Assembly: GCF_025854375.1 (NCBI RefSeq)
Contig: NZ_CP107575.1
Location: forward strand, 1,054,001-1,118,000
Length of the DNA stretch: 64,000 nucleotides
Direction: 5' to 3'
DNA from: Glutamicibacter sp. JL.03c
GTDB lineage: Bacteria > Actinomycetota > Actinomycetes > Actinomycetales > Micrococcaceae
A program made the position numbers and the translations under genes. The notes beneath the pieces were generated by a model. That model searched no databases. It worked only from the letters and a program-made list of their open reading frames with translations, and was not told where the DNA came from. Shown piece by piece: positions 9,511 to 17,907 of this stretch (positions are counted from its first letter, which is position 1; the number at the start of each line of letters is the position of its first letter).

Positions 9511-10185
9511 GTGATCAAAGTGTTGGTGATCGATGACGACTTCATGGTTGCAAAGGTGCACGCCGGATTCGTCAACAAAGAGCCGGGCTTCATGGTGGCT
9601 GGAATAGCCCACACCGCCAGTGACGCCATCAAGGCCGCCACCGAGCTGGACCCGGATCTCGCGCTGCTCGATATCCACCTACCCGATATGAACGGGCTGG
9701 AGCTGCTGCAACGGCTGCGCGAGGTCCAGCCGGAACTAGACGTCATCGTTATCAGCGCGGCTCGCGAGATGGAAACTGTTCGCAAGGCGTTGCGTGGTGG
9801 GATCGTGCATTACCTCATGAAGCCGTTCTCCTGGGATGACTTGCGTGAGAGATTGAAGCACTATGCCAAGACCTACCAGCCGCTGGATGTGGCCGCAGAC
9901 CAGGAATTGGAGCAAGCTGACGTGAACCGCCTCTTTGGTCTGGGCGGTCAAAATCGCAGGCCGCTGCCCAAGGGCTGCAGTGCTGAAACTATGGTGCTGG
10001 TGGAGAACATCGTGAAGGAAGCCACAGAGCCGATTTCCGCAACGGAAACCGCAGAAAAGCTGGGGACTTCGCGTGTGAGCGCTCGCCGGTATCTGGAGTA
10101 TCTGGCAGAAGAAAACCTGGCTGTGGTCAATCTTCGTTATGGGGGAGTGGGGCGTCCTGAACGGCGCTACTCCTGGAATAGCTAG
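9511..10185 (+). CDS. Response regulator, CitB/DcuR family
   Basis: A 224-residue two-domain regulator. The receiver domain (residues about 1-120) has the acidic pocket VIDDDFM, the phospho-aspartate in LALLDIHLPDMNG, and the lysine in YLMKPFSW. The C-terminal part (from about residue 155) is a helix-turn-helix, TAEKLGTSRVSARRYLEYLAEENLAVV, of the type seen in CitB/DcuR regulators. The GTG at 9511 follows the kinase stop by ten bases, so the two form an operon. It probably activates tctCBA in response to its carboxylate; that is inferred from gene order. A longer in-frame ORF begins at 9439 but would overlap the kinase. Confidence 0.9.
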   Translation: MIKVLVIDDDFMVAKVHAGFVNKEPGFMVAGIAHTASDAIKAATELDPDLALLDIHLPDMNGLELLQRLREVQPELDVIVISAAREMETVRKALRGGIVHYLMKPFSWDDLRERLKHYAKTYQPLDVAADQELEQADVNRLFGLGGQNRRPLPKGCSAETMVLVENIVKEATEPISATETAEKLGTSRVSARRYLEYLAEENLAVVNLRYGGVGRPERRYSWNS

Positions 10186-10494
10186 TCGCCTGCTTCCACC
10201 CTCCAGATCACAACGCCAGCGGGGTTGACCTGGTTTTATCGCGGTGAAAGGGGCGGCGGGCCTTGCCGTGGCAGTAAGTCTGGTGCCTGCTTGGACAGGG
10301 GCGGTGCGCGGGCTACCAGCGGCCAATATGATGCCACGTGATTTCTTTGCTGGTAGCCGCAAACATGAAACAAGACCGTCAGCTTCATTTCTTGCGGCAA
10401 CCAGGACTCATAAGTCCTGGTTGCATGGATATCCACAAGCGAGTTCCTTGCAGCCCCAGAACAAGTCCGTGGACTCTGACATACCTTCTAGCGA
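10186..10494. other. Convergent intergenic region with one perfect hairpin
   Basis: No gene is supported in these 309 bases; the short ORFs on both strands have no recognisable similarity. The only structure seen is the stem-loop at 10397-10424, listed separately. Confidence 0.6.
10397..10424. terminator. Perfect 12-bp hairpin between convergent genes
   Basis: The arms 10397-10408 and 10413-10424 are perfectly complementary around a 4-base loop. There is no T tract on either side. It sits 73 bases beyond the pheA stop (minus strand) and over 200 bases beyond the response-regulator stop. It may be a terminator or an mRNA 3'-end stabiliser. Confidence 0.5.
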
Positions 10495-11358
10495 CTAGAC
10501 GAACTCCGCCGAGACGCTCGTGCGGTGCTCGCTGGCCGCGTACGTGCCCAGGATCTTGATCTCCCAGGTGAAGAATTCCAGTTCTTCCAATGCCAGGCGG
10601 ACCGGCAGATCCTCGGGGTGTCCTTCAACGTCAATCATGAACGTCGTCGCAGCGAAGGAAGAGCCGACCATGTAGCTCTCCAAACGCGTGATATTCACGC
10701 CATTAGTCGCAAATCCGCCGAGCGCCTTGTACAGGGCGCTAGGAACGTTGCGTACCTTGAAAACCAGGGTGGTGACGGCGGCTTCGGGAAGCTCGGAGCG
10801 GGTTGGCAACTCCTGCTTGCGCGCAAGGACGACGAAGCGCGTGGTGTTGGTCGAATCGTCTTCCACACCCGAGGCCAAGACTTCCAGGCCATAGAGCTCT
10901 GCGGCCAAGGGCGGAGCCAGCGACAGCTTCGTCGGGTCGTTCCAGTCCCTGACCTCACGCGCTGATCCCGCGGTGTCCCCGGCAATCACCGGAGTCAGCT
11001 GGTGCTCGCGGATGATTTTGCGGCACTGGCCCAATGCATGGATGTGGCTGTGCACCTCGGTAGCTTCTTCAACAGAACTGCCCGGCAGACCTAAGAGCTC
11101 GAAGCGAATCCGAAGATAATGTTCACCCACAATCTGCAAATCCGATTCGGGCAAGAGGACGTGGATGTCGGCGACACGGCCTGCCAGGGAATTCTCGATC
11201 GGAATCATGGCCAGATCCGCTTCGCCGTTTTCCACCATGGCGAACGCATCCTCGAAGCTGGCGCAAGGAACGGCCTGCATATCGGGGAATTGCTGGGTGC
11301 AGGCCATATTCGAATTGGAGCCGGCTTCACCTTGGTAAGAAATCTTGTTGCCCATCAT
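10495..11358 (-). CDS. pheA: Prephenate dehydratase
   Basis: A 287-residue monofunctional prephenate dehydratase, converting prephenate to phenylpyruvate in phenylalanine synthesis. The catalytic domain starts ISYQGEAGSNSNMA and has PIENSLAGRV. It ends with the catalytic Thr-Arg-Phe in STNTTRFVVLA. The C-terminal ACT regulatory domain starts around VFKVRNVPSALYKALGGFATNGVNI. The usual phenylalanine-binding ESRP motif reads ESYM, as in several other bacterial PDTs, so feedback sensitivity may differ. There is no chorismate mutase domain. Two adjacent ATGs (11358, 11355) can start it and no strong ribosome binding site is visible. Confidence 0.93.
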   Translation of the reverse strand: MMGNKISYQGEAGSNSNMACTQQFPDMQAVPCASFEDAFAMVENGEADLAMIPIENSLAGRVADIHVLLPESDLQIVGEHYLRIRFELLGLPGSSVEEATEVHSHIHALGQCRKIIREHQLTPVIAGDTAGSAREVRDWNDPTKLSLAPPLAAELYGLEVLASGVEDDSTNTTRFVVLARKQELPTRSELPEAAVTTLVFKVRNVPSALYKALGGFATNGVNITRLESYMVGSSFAATTFMIDVEGHPEDLPVRLALEELEFFTWEIKILGTYAASEHRTSVSAEFV

Positions 11359-11410
11359 TTCAAGGTACCGTCGATTGCCCCGCAACGCGTTGTTGGTGCC
11401 ATTTCATGAC

Positions 11411-11452
11411 AAAACCGCGACGCCTGGAAAGAATCCAGGGCAGCGCGGTTTT
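11411..11452 (-). terminator. Intrinsic terminator of the ole operon
   Basis: Outer arms AAAACCGCG/CGCGGTTTT enclose an inner CCTGG/CCAGG stem. On the minus strand the structure ends in a TTTTG tail. It lies between the oleD stop (11470) and the pheA start (11358), so it separates the two transcription units. Confidence 0.8.
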
Positions 11453-11469
11453 GATCCGATTTCCAGAAG

Positions 11470-12486
11470 CTAGGCTGGATAGGCCGAGTAATGCGCGGAG
11501 AGCTTGGATAGGCCTTCATCGATACTCACTGCAGGTTTCCAATCCAGGACCTCGTGGGTTTCTCGCTGATCAAACCAGTGCGCGGTGGATAGCTGTTCAG
11601 CCAGGAAGCGGGTCATCGGGGGCTCGTCCTGGACCAGGCCCCGTGAACCGGCAGCGAGCCAGAGCTTTTCGATGACTGATCCGGCCCCGCGCGCAAGCCA
11701 GCCGGGCACGTTGAGTGTCGGCACCGGTGCACCGCCGGCTTGGCAGATTCCGGCAATCAGCTCGCCCACCGAACGCGGTTCGCCATTGGTCACTACGAGC
11801 GCGCGCCCGTGCGCGTGATCCATGCGCTCCAGGCCTCGGACAATGGCGGCAGCGGCATTGTCGATGTAGGTGGTGTCGATCAGCGCAGCACCCTGATCGA
11901 GCAGCGGGAGCCGCCCGGCCTTGGCGCGTTCGATGACGCGTTCCACCAACTGGGTATCCCCAGGCCCCCATACAACATGCGGGCGAATGGCGGTGACACG
12001 GAAGGCACCGGAATCCGCTGCTAAGGCATCGAGTTCGGCTGCCGCCTTGGAACGCGCGTAATGGCCATGGGCCAGCTGCGGGTTGGCGGTGCCAGCGGCG
12101 GCCCCGGCCAAGGAATCGCCGAAATGCGCTACCGAGGGAGAAGACACAAAAACGAAATCCTTGATGCCGGCATCTTGCGCTGCCTTGAGCAGGTTGCCGG
12201 TCCCGGTGACGTTGATGTCGGCAAACTCCTGCCAGTGCCCGGTGAAGGACACCTTGGCGGCAAGGTGGATCACCGCATCCATGGAAGCCACAGCTTGGGC
12301 TACTGCCTGCAGATCAGTCAGCGAACCCAGGACTTCATCGCCGGCGCCGGCCGAGGCACGCCGTTGGAAGGTGCGCACGTGGTGGCCCTTGTCGCGAAGC
12401 AGCTGGGCTACCGCTCCGCCGAGCATGCCACTGGCACCGGTGACCAGAACCCGACGAGCCGTCAACGAGGTATCGGAAGTGCTCAT
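11470..12486 (-). CDS. oleD: OleD-type NAD(P)-dependent beta-hydroxy acid dehydrogenase (SDR/epimerase family)
   Basis: A 338-residue extended short-chain dehydrogenase. The Rossmann start VLVTGASGMLGGAVAQLL lies near residue 15. The catalytic triad is seen as VFVSSPSVAH (serine) and HYARSKAAAE (Y-x3-K). In olefin biosynthesis OleD reduces the 2-alkyl-3-ketoacid made by OleA to the 2-alkyl-3-hydroxyacid, which OleC then cyclises to a beta-lactone. The assignment rests on the adjacent oleA and oleBC genes; alone it could only be called an NAD-dependent epimerase/3-beta-HSD family protein. Its ATG overlaps the oleBC stop in ATGA. Confidence 0.85.
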   Translation of the reverse strand: MSTSDTSLTARRVLVTGASGMLGGAVAQLLRDKGHHVRTFQRRASAGAGDEVLGSLTDLQAVAQAVASMDAVIHLAAKVSFTGHWQEFADINVTGTGNLLKAAQDAGIKDFVFVSSPSVAHFGDSLAGAAAGTANPQLAHGHYARSKAAAELDALAADSGAFRVTAIRPHVVWGPGDTQLVERVIERAKAGRLPLLDQGAALIDTTYIDNAAAAIVRGLERMDHAHGRALVVTNGEPRSVGELIAGICQAGGAPVPTLNVPGWLARGAGSVIEKLWLAAGSRGLVQDEPPMTRFLAEQLSTAHWFDQRETHEVLDWKPAVSIDEGLSKLSAHYSAYPA

Positions 12487-15071
12487 GGGGTGCGGATCCT
12501 TCCACCGGCCAGTGTTGCACTGGCCCATTGGGCCAACGCCGCCCGGTCGATTTTCGAGTTGTGGCGAATGTCGGTGGGCAAGACCGGCAGCACCAGCACG
12601 GCCGCGACCTCGGTTCCGGTGGCAGCGACTGCTGCCCTGACCTTGCTGGCAAGCTCGCTCGATGCCGGGCCCGGTTTGCGTGCAGCGGGCACGGTTTCCA
12701 TCACGACCACGGCGGCCTGGGTGCCTGCCGGCCCAACGCCCACCAGGGCAGCGCGTCCGGCGCCAGGCACCGATTGCACTGCGTGTTCTGCGGCTACCGG
12801 GGTGATCGCACCGGTGGCGGTGCTCAGCACATGTCCCAGACGGCCTTCAACCCACAGCCGTCCAGCATCATCAAGGTGTCCGACATCGCCGGTGCGATGC
12901 CAGCCAGCGATGGAACTGCTGGCCTGCTCGGTGATCCACAATCGGTCGTAGCGGTCCTTGACGTGCGGGGCGCGCACCAGGATTTCACCCGTGACACCGG
13001 GAACATATTCCGGCTGGTCGCCAGCAATACCCAGCCCGTCGATCGGCGCGATAGCTACCGTGGCTCCGGCTACCGCGGTGCCGACGCATACGCCGTTGCC
13101 GTCACCAGCTGCCTGGATTCCCGGCAGATCGATGTCGGTGACGGGCAATGCCTCGGTCATTCCATAAGGGGTATGCACCGTGGCATTGGGCACCAGTTCC
13201 TGCACCTTGGCCAAGAGGGATTCCGGGATCGGGGCACCGGCCGAAAGCATCAGCTCAACCCCGGCGAGGGTCTTGCGCTGAGCGGTATTCAGCTCCCGCT
13301 TGGTTGCCAGGACATTGGCCAGCGCGGCCGGGGAGGCGAAGACCGTGGTTGCATTCACCGCGACGGCGGCATCGGCCAGGGCGCTGGCGGTCAGCGTGCG
13401 AGGCGCCGTGACGTCCATATCCGGGGTGACCGAGGTGGCACCCAAAGCTGGACCCAGCAAGGCGAAGGGAGCGAACCCGGCCACCAATGCCGAGCCAGCC
13501 TTCAAGTTGTAGGTTTCACGCAGGGTATCGCGCATGGCGGCCAGTTGCCGGTGGGTGTACACAACACCCTTGGCCGGTCCGGTGGAGCCGGAAGTGAACA
13601 GCACAGCCGCATCCGCATCCGGGTCGGCGGCGGCACAATCCGGCGCCTGGGCCGATGCCTTGCTGCCGGCCTCCAGGAGCTCATCCAAGGTATATTCCAC
13701 GCCCAGCGCCTTGCGCTTGGCCACGGACGGGTTGCCTACGGCGATCTTGGTCCCTGGCCAGCCCAGCAGCCGCGCACCGGTCAGCGCGCGGTCGATGCCA
13801 ATCAGGAAGCTCGGCCCGGCGCCCTTGATGGCACGGCCCAGGCCCTTGGTGCCCAACCCGGCATCGGCCACTACGATGACCGCGCCCAAGCGCAGGCACG
13901 CATAAATCAGGGAAGTCAATTCGATGCCAGGGGGAACCAAGAGGCTCACTCGGTCGCCGGGCTTCACGCCGATCTGCTGCAGGCCGGACGCCAGCGCAGT
14001 GACGCGTTCGCCCAGCTCGGCCCACGACAAGGAACGTGGTGGATGGATATCGACCACTGCGGTGCTTTGATCGTCCTGGCGCGAATCCAATTCGGCGAGC
14101 ATCGGACGATAACCGCCCTGGCCTTGCGCACGTGATGCCGCGTGCGAATCTGAGCGGTCGTTGAGCCAGCTGAAAATCGGTGTGGCGATATCGCGGTCTT
14201 CGCCCACCAGATGGCTGGCACCTTCAAAACGGTGCACCTGTGCTTGTGGCAGACGGCCGATCAGATCGCGCAGGTAGCGATCGGAGAAGACCGGATCCTT
14301 GGGGCCCCACAGCATCAGCGCCGGGACTTGCAGGGAGCGGACGGCGTCGGAAATTTCATCCAGGGCTGGCCGGCTGGGGTGTTCGGGATCAAAGGGGATG
14401 TCGGCAACGAAGTTGGCCACGCCATCGCGTTTCTCCGCGGTCGCATATGGCGCCATGAACGCTGTGCGCACCTGAGGAGCCAGCGCGGGCTGGGCCAGTG
14501 AATGGGTGACCTGGAGGAAAGCACGGGTGGTTTTGGTGCCCCAGCCATGCACTGCCGGATGGGAGGCCAATTTCAGGGCCGAAGGCAGTTCGAAGCCGGC
14601 AGGGTGGATGGCGGTATTGGTCAGAACGACATTTGCCAGGCGGTCTTGGTGGGCCACGGCCCAGCCCAGGGAAATGATCCCGCCCCAGTCATGGCCGACC
14701 GTCGTGATGTTATCGCCCAGGTCCAGGGCGTCAATCAGATTGTCCAGGTCGTTGACCCGGTCTGCCAGGCGGCGGAAGGTGCCGGTGCGATCGGAGAATC
14801 CCATGTCCAGCTGGTCGATGGCGACCACGCGCCATGCCAGCTGATTCTCGGAGACGTGGTTCAGCAGGCTGCGCCAGAGGTAGGACCAGGTGGGGTTGCC
14901 ATGGACACAGATGAGCGTGCCCACCGGGGTGATGCCGCGCTGTGCCAGTTCTTCCTGGTTATCCAGCACATGCCAGCGATGGGTTGTTCCGGGATTATCA
15001 ACTGCTGAGGTTGATGGAACGCTGAGATACCTTGAGTAGATTTCCTTGACGCCGGGGAAAATCTCGGTCAC
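12483..15071 (-). CDS. oleBC: OleBC fusion: beta-lactone decarboxylase plus beta-lactone synthetase
   Basis: An 862-residue two-domain protein. Residues about 1-310 are an alpha/beta hydrolase of the haloalkane-dehalogenase-like OleB type: oxyanion motif HGNP (57-60), nucleophile Asp128 in VGHDWGG, a late acid in WGPKDPVFS and a histidine in EGASHLVGED. From about residue 350 follows an acyl-adenylate-forming OleC domain with LFTSGSTGPAKGV, YGMTEALPV and HRTGDVGHLD. OleC converts the beta-hydroxyacid to a cis-beta-lactone and OleB decarboxylates it to the olefin. The B-C fusion is known from actinobacteria such as Micrococcus. GTG at 15071 overlaps the oleA stop (GTGA). The open frame extends to 15320 but that part lies over oleA and is not coding. 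Confidence 0.92.
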   Translation of the reverse strand: MTEIFPGVKEIYSRYLSVPSTSAVDNPGTTHRWHVLDNQEELAQRGITPVGTLICVHGNPTWSYLWRSLLNHVSENQLAWRVVAIDQLDMGFSDRTGTFRRLADRVNDLDNLIDALDLGDNITTVGHDWGGIISLGWAVAHQDRLANVVLTNTAIHPAGFELPSALKLASHPAVHGWGTKTTRAFLQVTHSLAQPALAPQVRTAFMAPYATAEKRDGVANFVADIPFDPEHPSRPALDEISDAVRSLQVPALMLWGPKDPVFSDRYLRDLIGRLPQAQVHRFEGASHLVGEDRDIATPIFSWLNDRSDSHAASRAQGQGGYRPMLAELDSRQDDQSTAVVDIHPPRSLSWAELGERVTALASGLQQIGVKPGDRVSLLVPPGIELTSLIYACLRLGAVIVVADAGLGTKGLGRAIKGAGPSFLIGIDRALTGARLLGWPGTKIAVGNPSVAKRKALGVEYTLDELLEAGSKASAQAPDCAAADPDADAAVLFTSGSTGPAKGVVYTHRQLAAMRDTLRETYNLKAGSALVAGFAPFALLGPALGATSVTPDMDVTAPRTLTASALADAAVAVNATTVFASPAALANVLATKRELNTAQRKTLAGVELMLSAGAPIPESLLAKVQELVPNATVHTPYGMTEALPVTDIDLPGIQAAGDGNGVCVGTAVAGATVAIAPIDGLGIAGDQPEYVPGVTGEILVRAPHVKDRYDRLWITEQASSSIAGWHRTGDVGHLDDAGRLWVEGRLGHVLSTATGAITPVAAEHAVQSVPGAGRAALVGVGPAGTQAAVVVMETVPAARKPGPASSELASKVRAAVAATGTEVAAVLVLPVLPTDIRHNSKIDRAALAQWASATLAGGRIRTP

Positions 15072-16093
15072 CAGACAATCTCCATCATCGCGGTGTTTAG
15101 TCCGGAGCCCACACCCATGCATAGCACGCGATCGCCGGGCTTGAGCGACTCGGCTTCTTGCGACAGAGTCATCGGCAACGATGCCGGACCGACATTGCCC
15201 CACTTGGAGAACGTGATCGGCACACGGTCCTTGATCAGCCCAACGGCCTTGATGATGGCGTTGGTGTAGGACTTGGAGACCTGGTGGGTGACGTAGCGGT
15301 CCATGGACTTCCAGTTCCACCCGGTGCGGTGCGCTTCATCCCACGCGTTGACTACCAGATCCAGGCCATTGTCCAGCAGGCCCTTGGTGTCGGTGTACAT
15401 GCCGCCGGGGCCGCCAACACACAGTTCGTGGTGCTCGGTGCCTGCACGGGAGACACCTCCAAGGATGCGATGGGCTTCCGGGTGGGCATCGGCTGGGCCG
15501 ATGACAGCGGCGGCGGCACCGGACCCAAGTGTCAGGGTAGCGAATTCGCGCATGTAGTCATCGCGGGTGGAAGTCTCGGCGTTCAGTCGCTCGAAGGTGG
15601 TCTCCTGGGTTGCCTTGGCGTCCTCGCCGGCAACGATCAGCGCATACTTGATCTGGCCGGAGTCGATCATATTCGCGGCCAGGCTCATGCCGTTCACGAA
15701 GCCGAGGCAGGCGTTGGCCACGTCGAAGTTCATCGCGGAGGAGGGCAAGCCCAAGCCGTTGTGTACCTTGGAAGCCACCGATGGCTCAAGGTTGCGACGG
15801 GTCACAGAGGTGTTGATCAGCAAGCCGATTTCGCTGGCGTCAACACCAGCCTGGGCCAACGCCTTTTTGCCGGCAAGGATGGCCGCATCGTCGAATTCGA
15901 CGCCGTCAGACCACCAGCGGCGTTCCTTGACACCTGAAACCCGCTCGAGAAGTTTCTTGGATAGTCGCAGTCGTTTCAAACTTGGAGCCAGCCGCTCATC
16001 GAATTCTGATGAACTCACCACCTCGGGCGCGAGGACGCTGTTCACTGATAAAAGCGCAACGTTGTGGTGCTTAAAGGTGGCATTGCCGTTCAA
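15068..16093 (-). CDS. oleA: OleA: thiolase-fold acyl-CoA Claisen condensing enzyme
   Basis: A 341-residue KASIII-like enzyme. It joins two fatty acyl-CoAs head-to-head into a 2-alkyl-3-ketoacid, the first step of long-chain olefin synthesis. The catalytic cysteine is Cys129 in NACLGFVNG. Glu103 in RRNLEPS lies 26 residues before it, the same spacing as the essential Glu117/Cys143 pair of Xanthomonas OleA, which argues for OleA rather than FabH. A histidine in YVTHQVSKS and GSGLNTAMM at the end complete the fold. Start: TTG at 16093 with GAAGG about eight bases upstream; no in-frame ATG fits. It is first in the operon oleA-oleBC-oleD. Confidence 0.9.
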   Translation of the reverse strand: MNGNATFKHHNVALLSVNSVLAPEVVSSSEFDERLAPSLKRLRLSKKLLERVSGVKERRWWSDGVEFDDAAILAGKKALAQAGVDASEIGLLINTSVTRRNLEPSVASKVHNGLGLPSSAMNFDVANACLGFVNGMSLAANMIDSGQIKYALIVAGEDAKATQETTFERLNAETSTRDDYMREFATLTLGSGAAAAVIGPADAHPEAHRILGGVSRAGTEHHELCVGGPGGMYTDTKGLLDNGLDLVVNAWDEAHRTGWNWKSMDRYVTHQVSKSYTNAIIKAVGLIKDRVPITFSKWGNVGPASLPMTLSQEAESLKPGDRVLCMGVGSGLNTAMMEIVW

Positions 16094-16515
16094 AGTGTTG
16101 CCTTCGTTTCTGCTGGACTATCTGTGCGGTGCATACTGCGATGAAACGTCCTCACCGATGGACGCTGGTAGCGTCTTCGGGAAGTTTGCTCTTCTACATT
16201 ATTCCTTGACCCGCTGTGAGAAGAACTTGAGCGGGCGATTTCAGCCGACGGCACGAAACGGAATAAACGCAGACTAAGTCGATCCTACAGAGTAGACCTT
16301 TGAGATCCATGGAAAGATGCGCATCTCACCTCCGGAAATTGGCAGGAATTTCGTACAGCTCCAACCATTAAGCACAATGCCTTTGAAAAAGATGTAATGG
16401 TGGACCGGCGAAAATCCAGGCCATTTTCCAAAGGCGCCCGTGAAGGCAGGGTTAGACCGCGAAAAGTGGCCTTGAAGAACGTTGAAGTCCAACCCATAAG
16501 TTGCGACGTATTTAA
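16094..16515. other. Upstream region of oleA, no recognised gene
   Basis: This stretch must hold the oleA promoter. Small ORFs on the minus strand near 16274-16546 encode about 90 residues without recognisable similarity and without a clear ribosome binding site. It is noticeably more AT-rich than its neighbours, as expected for decayed or regulatory sequence. The 3' part leads into the phzF remnant. Confidence 0.4.
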
Positions 16516-16823
16516 GGCATCCGGCAGAGGTCGCGACGGTGTCCACATAGGCGATTAGCTTTTGAAGTATGCGGATTTTTCACCGAGCGAGCTGAACCTC
16601 TGCGGGAAGACCCGGTAACCGGAAGCTTTTATGCGGCGGCTGCCGAATGGCTGATTTCCACTGCACGGGCAACGGCACCCCACATGGCAGGGCGGCGCAG
16701 TGCCATGGGGCGCAACGGGGAAATATTTATCAGTGCCAAGGATGACCGGTTGCGGGTTGGCGGCCCAGCCGAAGTCATCTTGACCGGTATCGCAAATCAG
16801 CAGATCCCCGTAGCGCTTGCCTG
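16516..16823 (+). pseudogene. C-terminal remnant of a PhzF-family isomerase
   Basis: One plus-strand frame, open from 16516 to a TGA at 16821-16823, encodes the end of a PhzF-family protein. FEVCGFFTERAEPLREDPVTG covers the signature EDPVTGS. It continues YAAAAEWLIS, SAMGRNGEIFIS, and DDRLRVGGPAEVILTG, the normal order at a PhzF C-terminus. The N-terminal two thirds are missing: an in-frame stop lies at 16513-16515 and no start codon or ribosome binding site is present. I read it as a 5'-truncated, dead gene. PhzF proteins are isomerases or epimerases of varied substrates, so the original role is unknown. Confidence 0.7.
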
Positions 16824-16869
16824 ATTGCAGAGGGTTTAACGTGCGGTTGAGAATGTGAAAAAATAAAGT

Positions 16870-17904
16870 ATGGACAAAAAGCTCGGAAAGTCTGCCCGGG
16901 TAGGCATTCGAGATGTTGCCGCCGCTGCAGGGGTTTCTCCCACAACGGTTTCGCATGCGCTCAGCGGCGCGCGCGCCATTAATGCGGAAACACGCTTGCG
17001 CGTACTGGACGTGGCTCAAAAGCTCGGCTATTCCCCGGACCCGCGCGCGCGGGGCCTGAGGAGTTCTCGGACATTCACCGTCGGCTTGCTCAGCGACACC
17101 ATCGCGGTGACGCCGTATGCTGGGCGGATTATCAGTGGCGCGCAAGACGCTGCTGCCGAGCATCAGAGCGTGGTGCTTGCCTTGGACTCCACCGGAGATC
17201 CGCAACGTGAACTACTTGGTATTCGCACCTTGGTGGATCATCGAGTTGATGGGTTGGTCTATGCGAAGATGTCTCATCAGTCGGTGACGGTACCCAAAGA
17301 GCTGGACGGTATCCCGGTGGTGCTGGCCAACGCTTCGAGCGCCGATCTGGAGTACTCCTCGGTGGTTCCCGACGAACAGCAGATCGGCATTGATGCCACC
17401 GCGCATTTGCTCGGCTACGGCCATCGGAAGATCGGCTTTGCCACGGTGACCGATGAAGTTCCAGCCGCGGCAGGTCGCGAGCGCGGCTATCGCGCGGCGT
17501 TGGAAGCGGCCGGGATTCGTGCCAACGATGTATGGATTTCAGCGAAAAGTGGCGATGCCCAGGGCGGGCGCGCCGCCGGGCGTGAAATTCTTGGCAGAAA
17601 AGATCGACCCACCGCCATTTTCTGTTTCAACGATGAAATGGCTATGGGTGTCTATCAGGCCGCCAACGATCTCGGACTGTCCATTCCTGATGACCTATCG
17701 GTCATCGGCGTGGACGATCTCCAGCTGATCACCCAAGCGCTGGTTCCGAACCTGACGACTATCGCGCTGCCCCACTATCAGATGGGGCATTGGGCTGTTT
17801 CCCAGTTGTTTGCCCAGGCAACGGCACAGTCGGATGTTCGCACAGCGGAGCTGCTGCGTTGCCAATTGGTGCAGCGCGATTCGGTCGGAGCGCCGAAGCG
17901 CTAG
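16870..17904 (+). CDS. LacI-family transcriptional regulator of fructan genes
   Basis: A 344-residue repressor. The N-terminal HTH and hinge are typical: VGIRDVAAAAGVSPTTVSHALSG, then LDVAQKLGYSPDPRARGLRS. The periplasmic-binding-protein-like effector domain runs from TVGLLSD to the end and includes DRPTAIFCFNDEMAMGV and DDLSVIGVDD. It converges on a GH32 gene and is close to two perfect LacI-type operators between the GH32 and levansucrase genes, so it very likely controls both, with a sugar such as sucrose or fructose (or a phosphate of it) as inducer. The ATG follows an A-rich stretch with weak ribosome binding signal. Confidence 0.9.
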   Translation: MDKKLGKSARVGIRDVAAAAGVSPTTVSHALSGARAINAETRLRVLDVAQKLGYSPDPRARGLRSSRTFTVGLLSDTIAVTPYAGRIISGAQDAAAEHQSVVLALDSTGDPQRELLGIRTLVDHRVDGLVYAKMSHQSVTVPKELDGIPVVLANASSADLEYSSVVPDEQQIGIDATAHLLGYGHRKIGFATVTDEVPAAAGRERGYRAALEAAGIRANDVWISAKSGDAQGGRAAGREILGRKDRPTAIFCFNDEMAMGVYQAANDLGLSIPDDLSVIGVDDLQLITQALVPNLTTIALPHYQMGHWAVSQLFAQATAQSDVRTAELLRCQLVQRDSVGAPKR

Positions 17905-17907
17905 CCA

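Noticed and set aside
12528-14135. 535-codon plus-strand ORF antisense to oleBC
   Set aside because: It is a GC-rich shadow: the opposite frame has the full OleBC domain set, while this frame has no recognisable domain and a low-complexity Gly/Arg/Gln composition.
16274-16546. 90-codon minus-strand ORF in the oleA upstream region
   Set aside because: No recognisable similarity or initiation signal; it overlaps the 5' edge of the phzF remnant.
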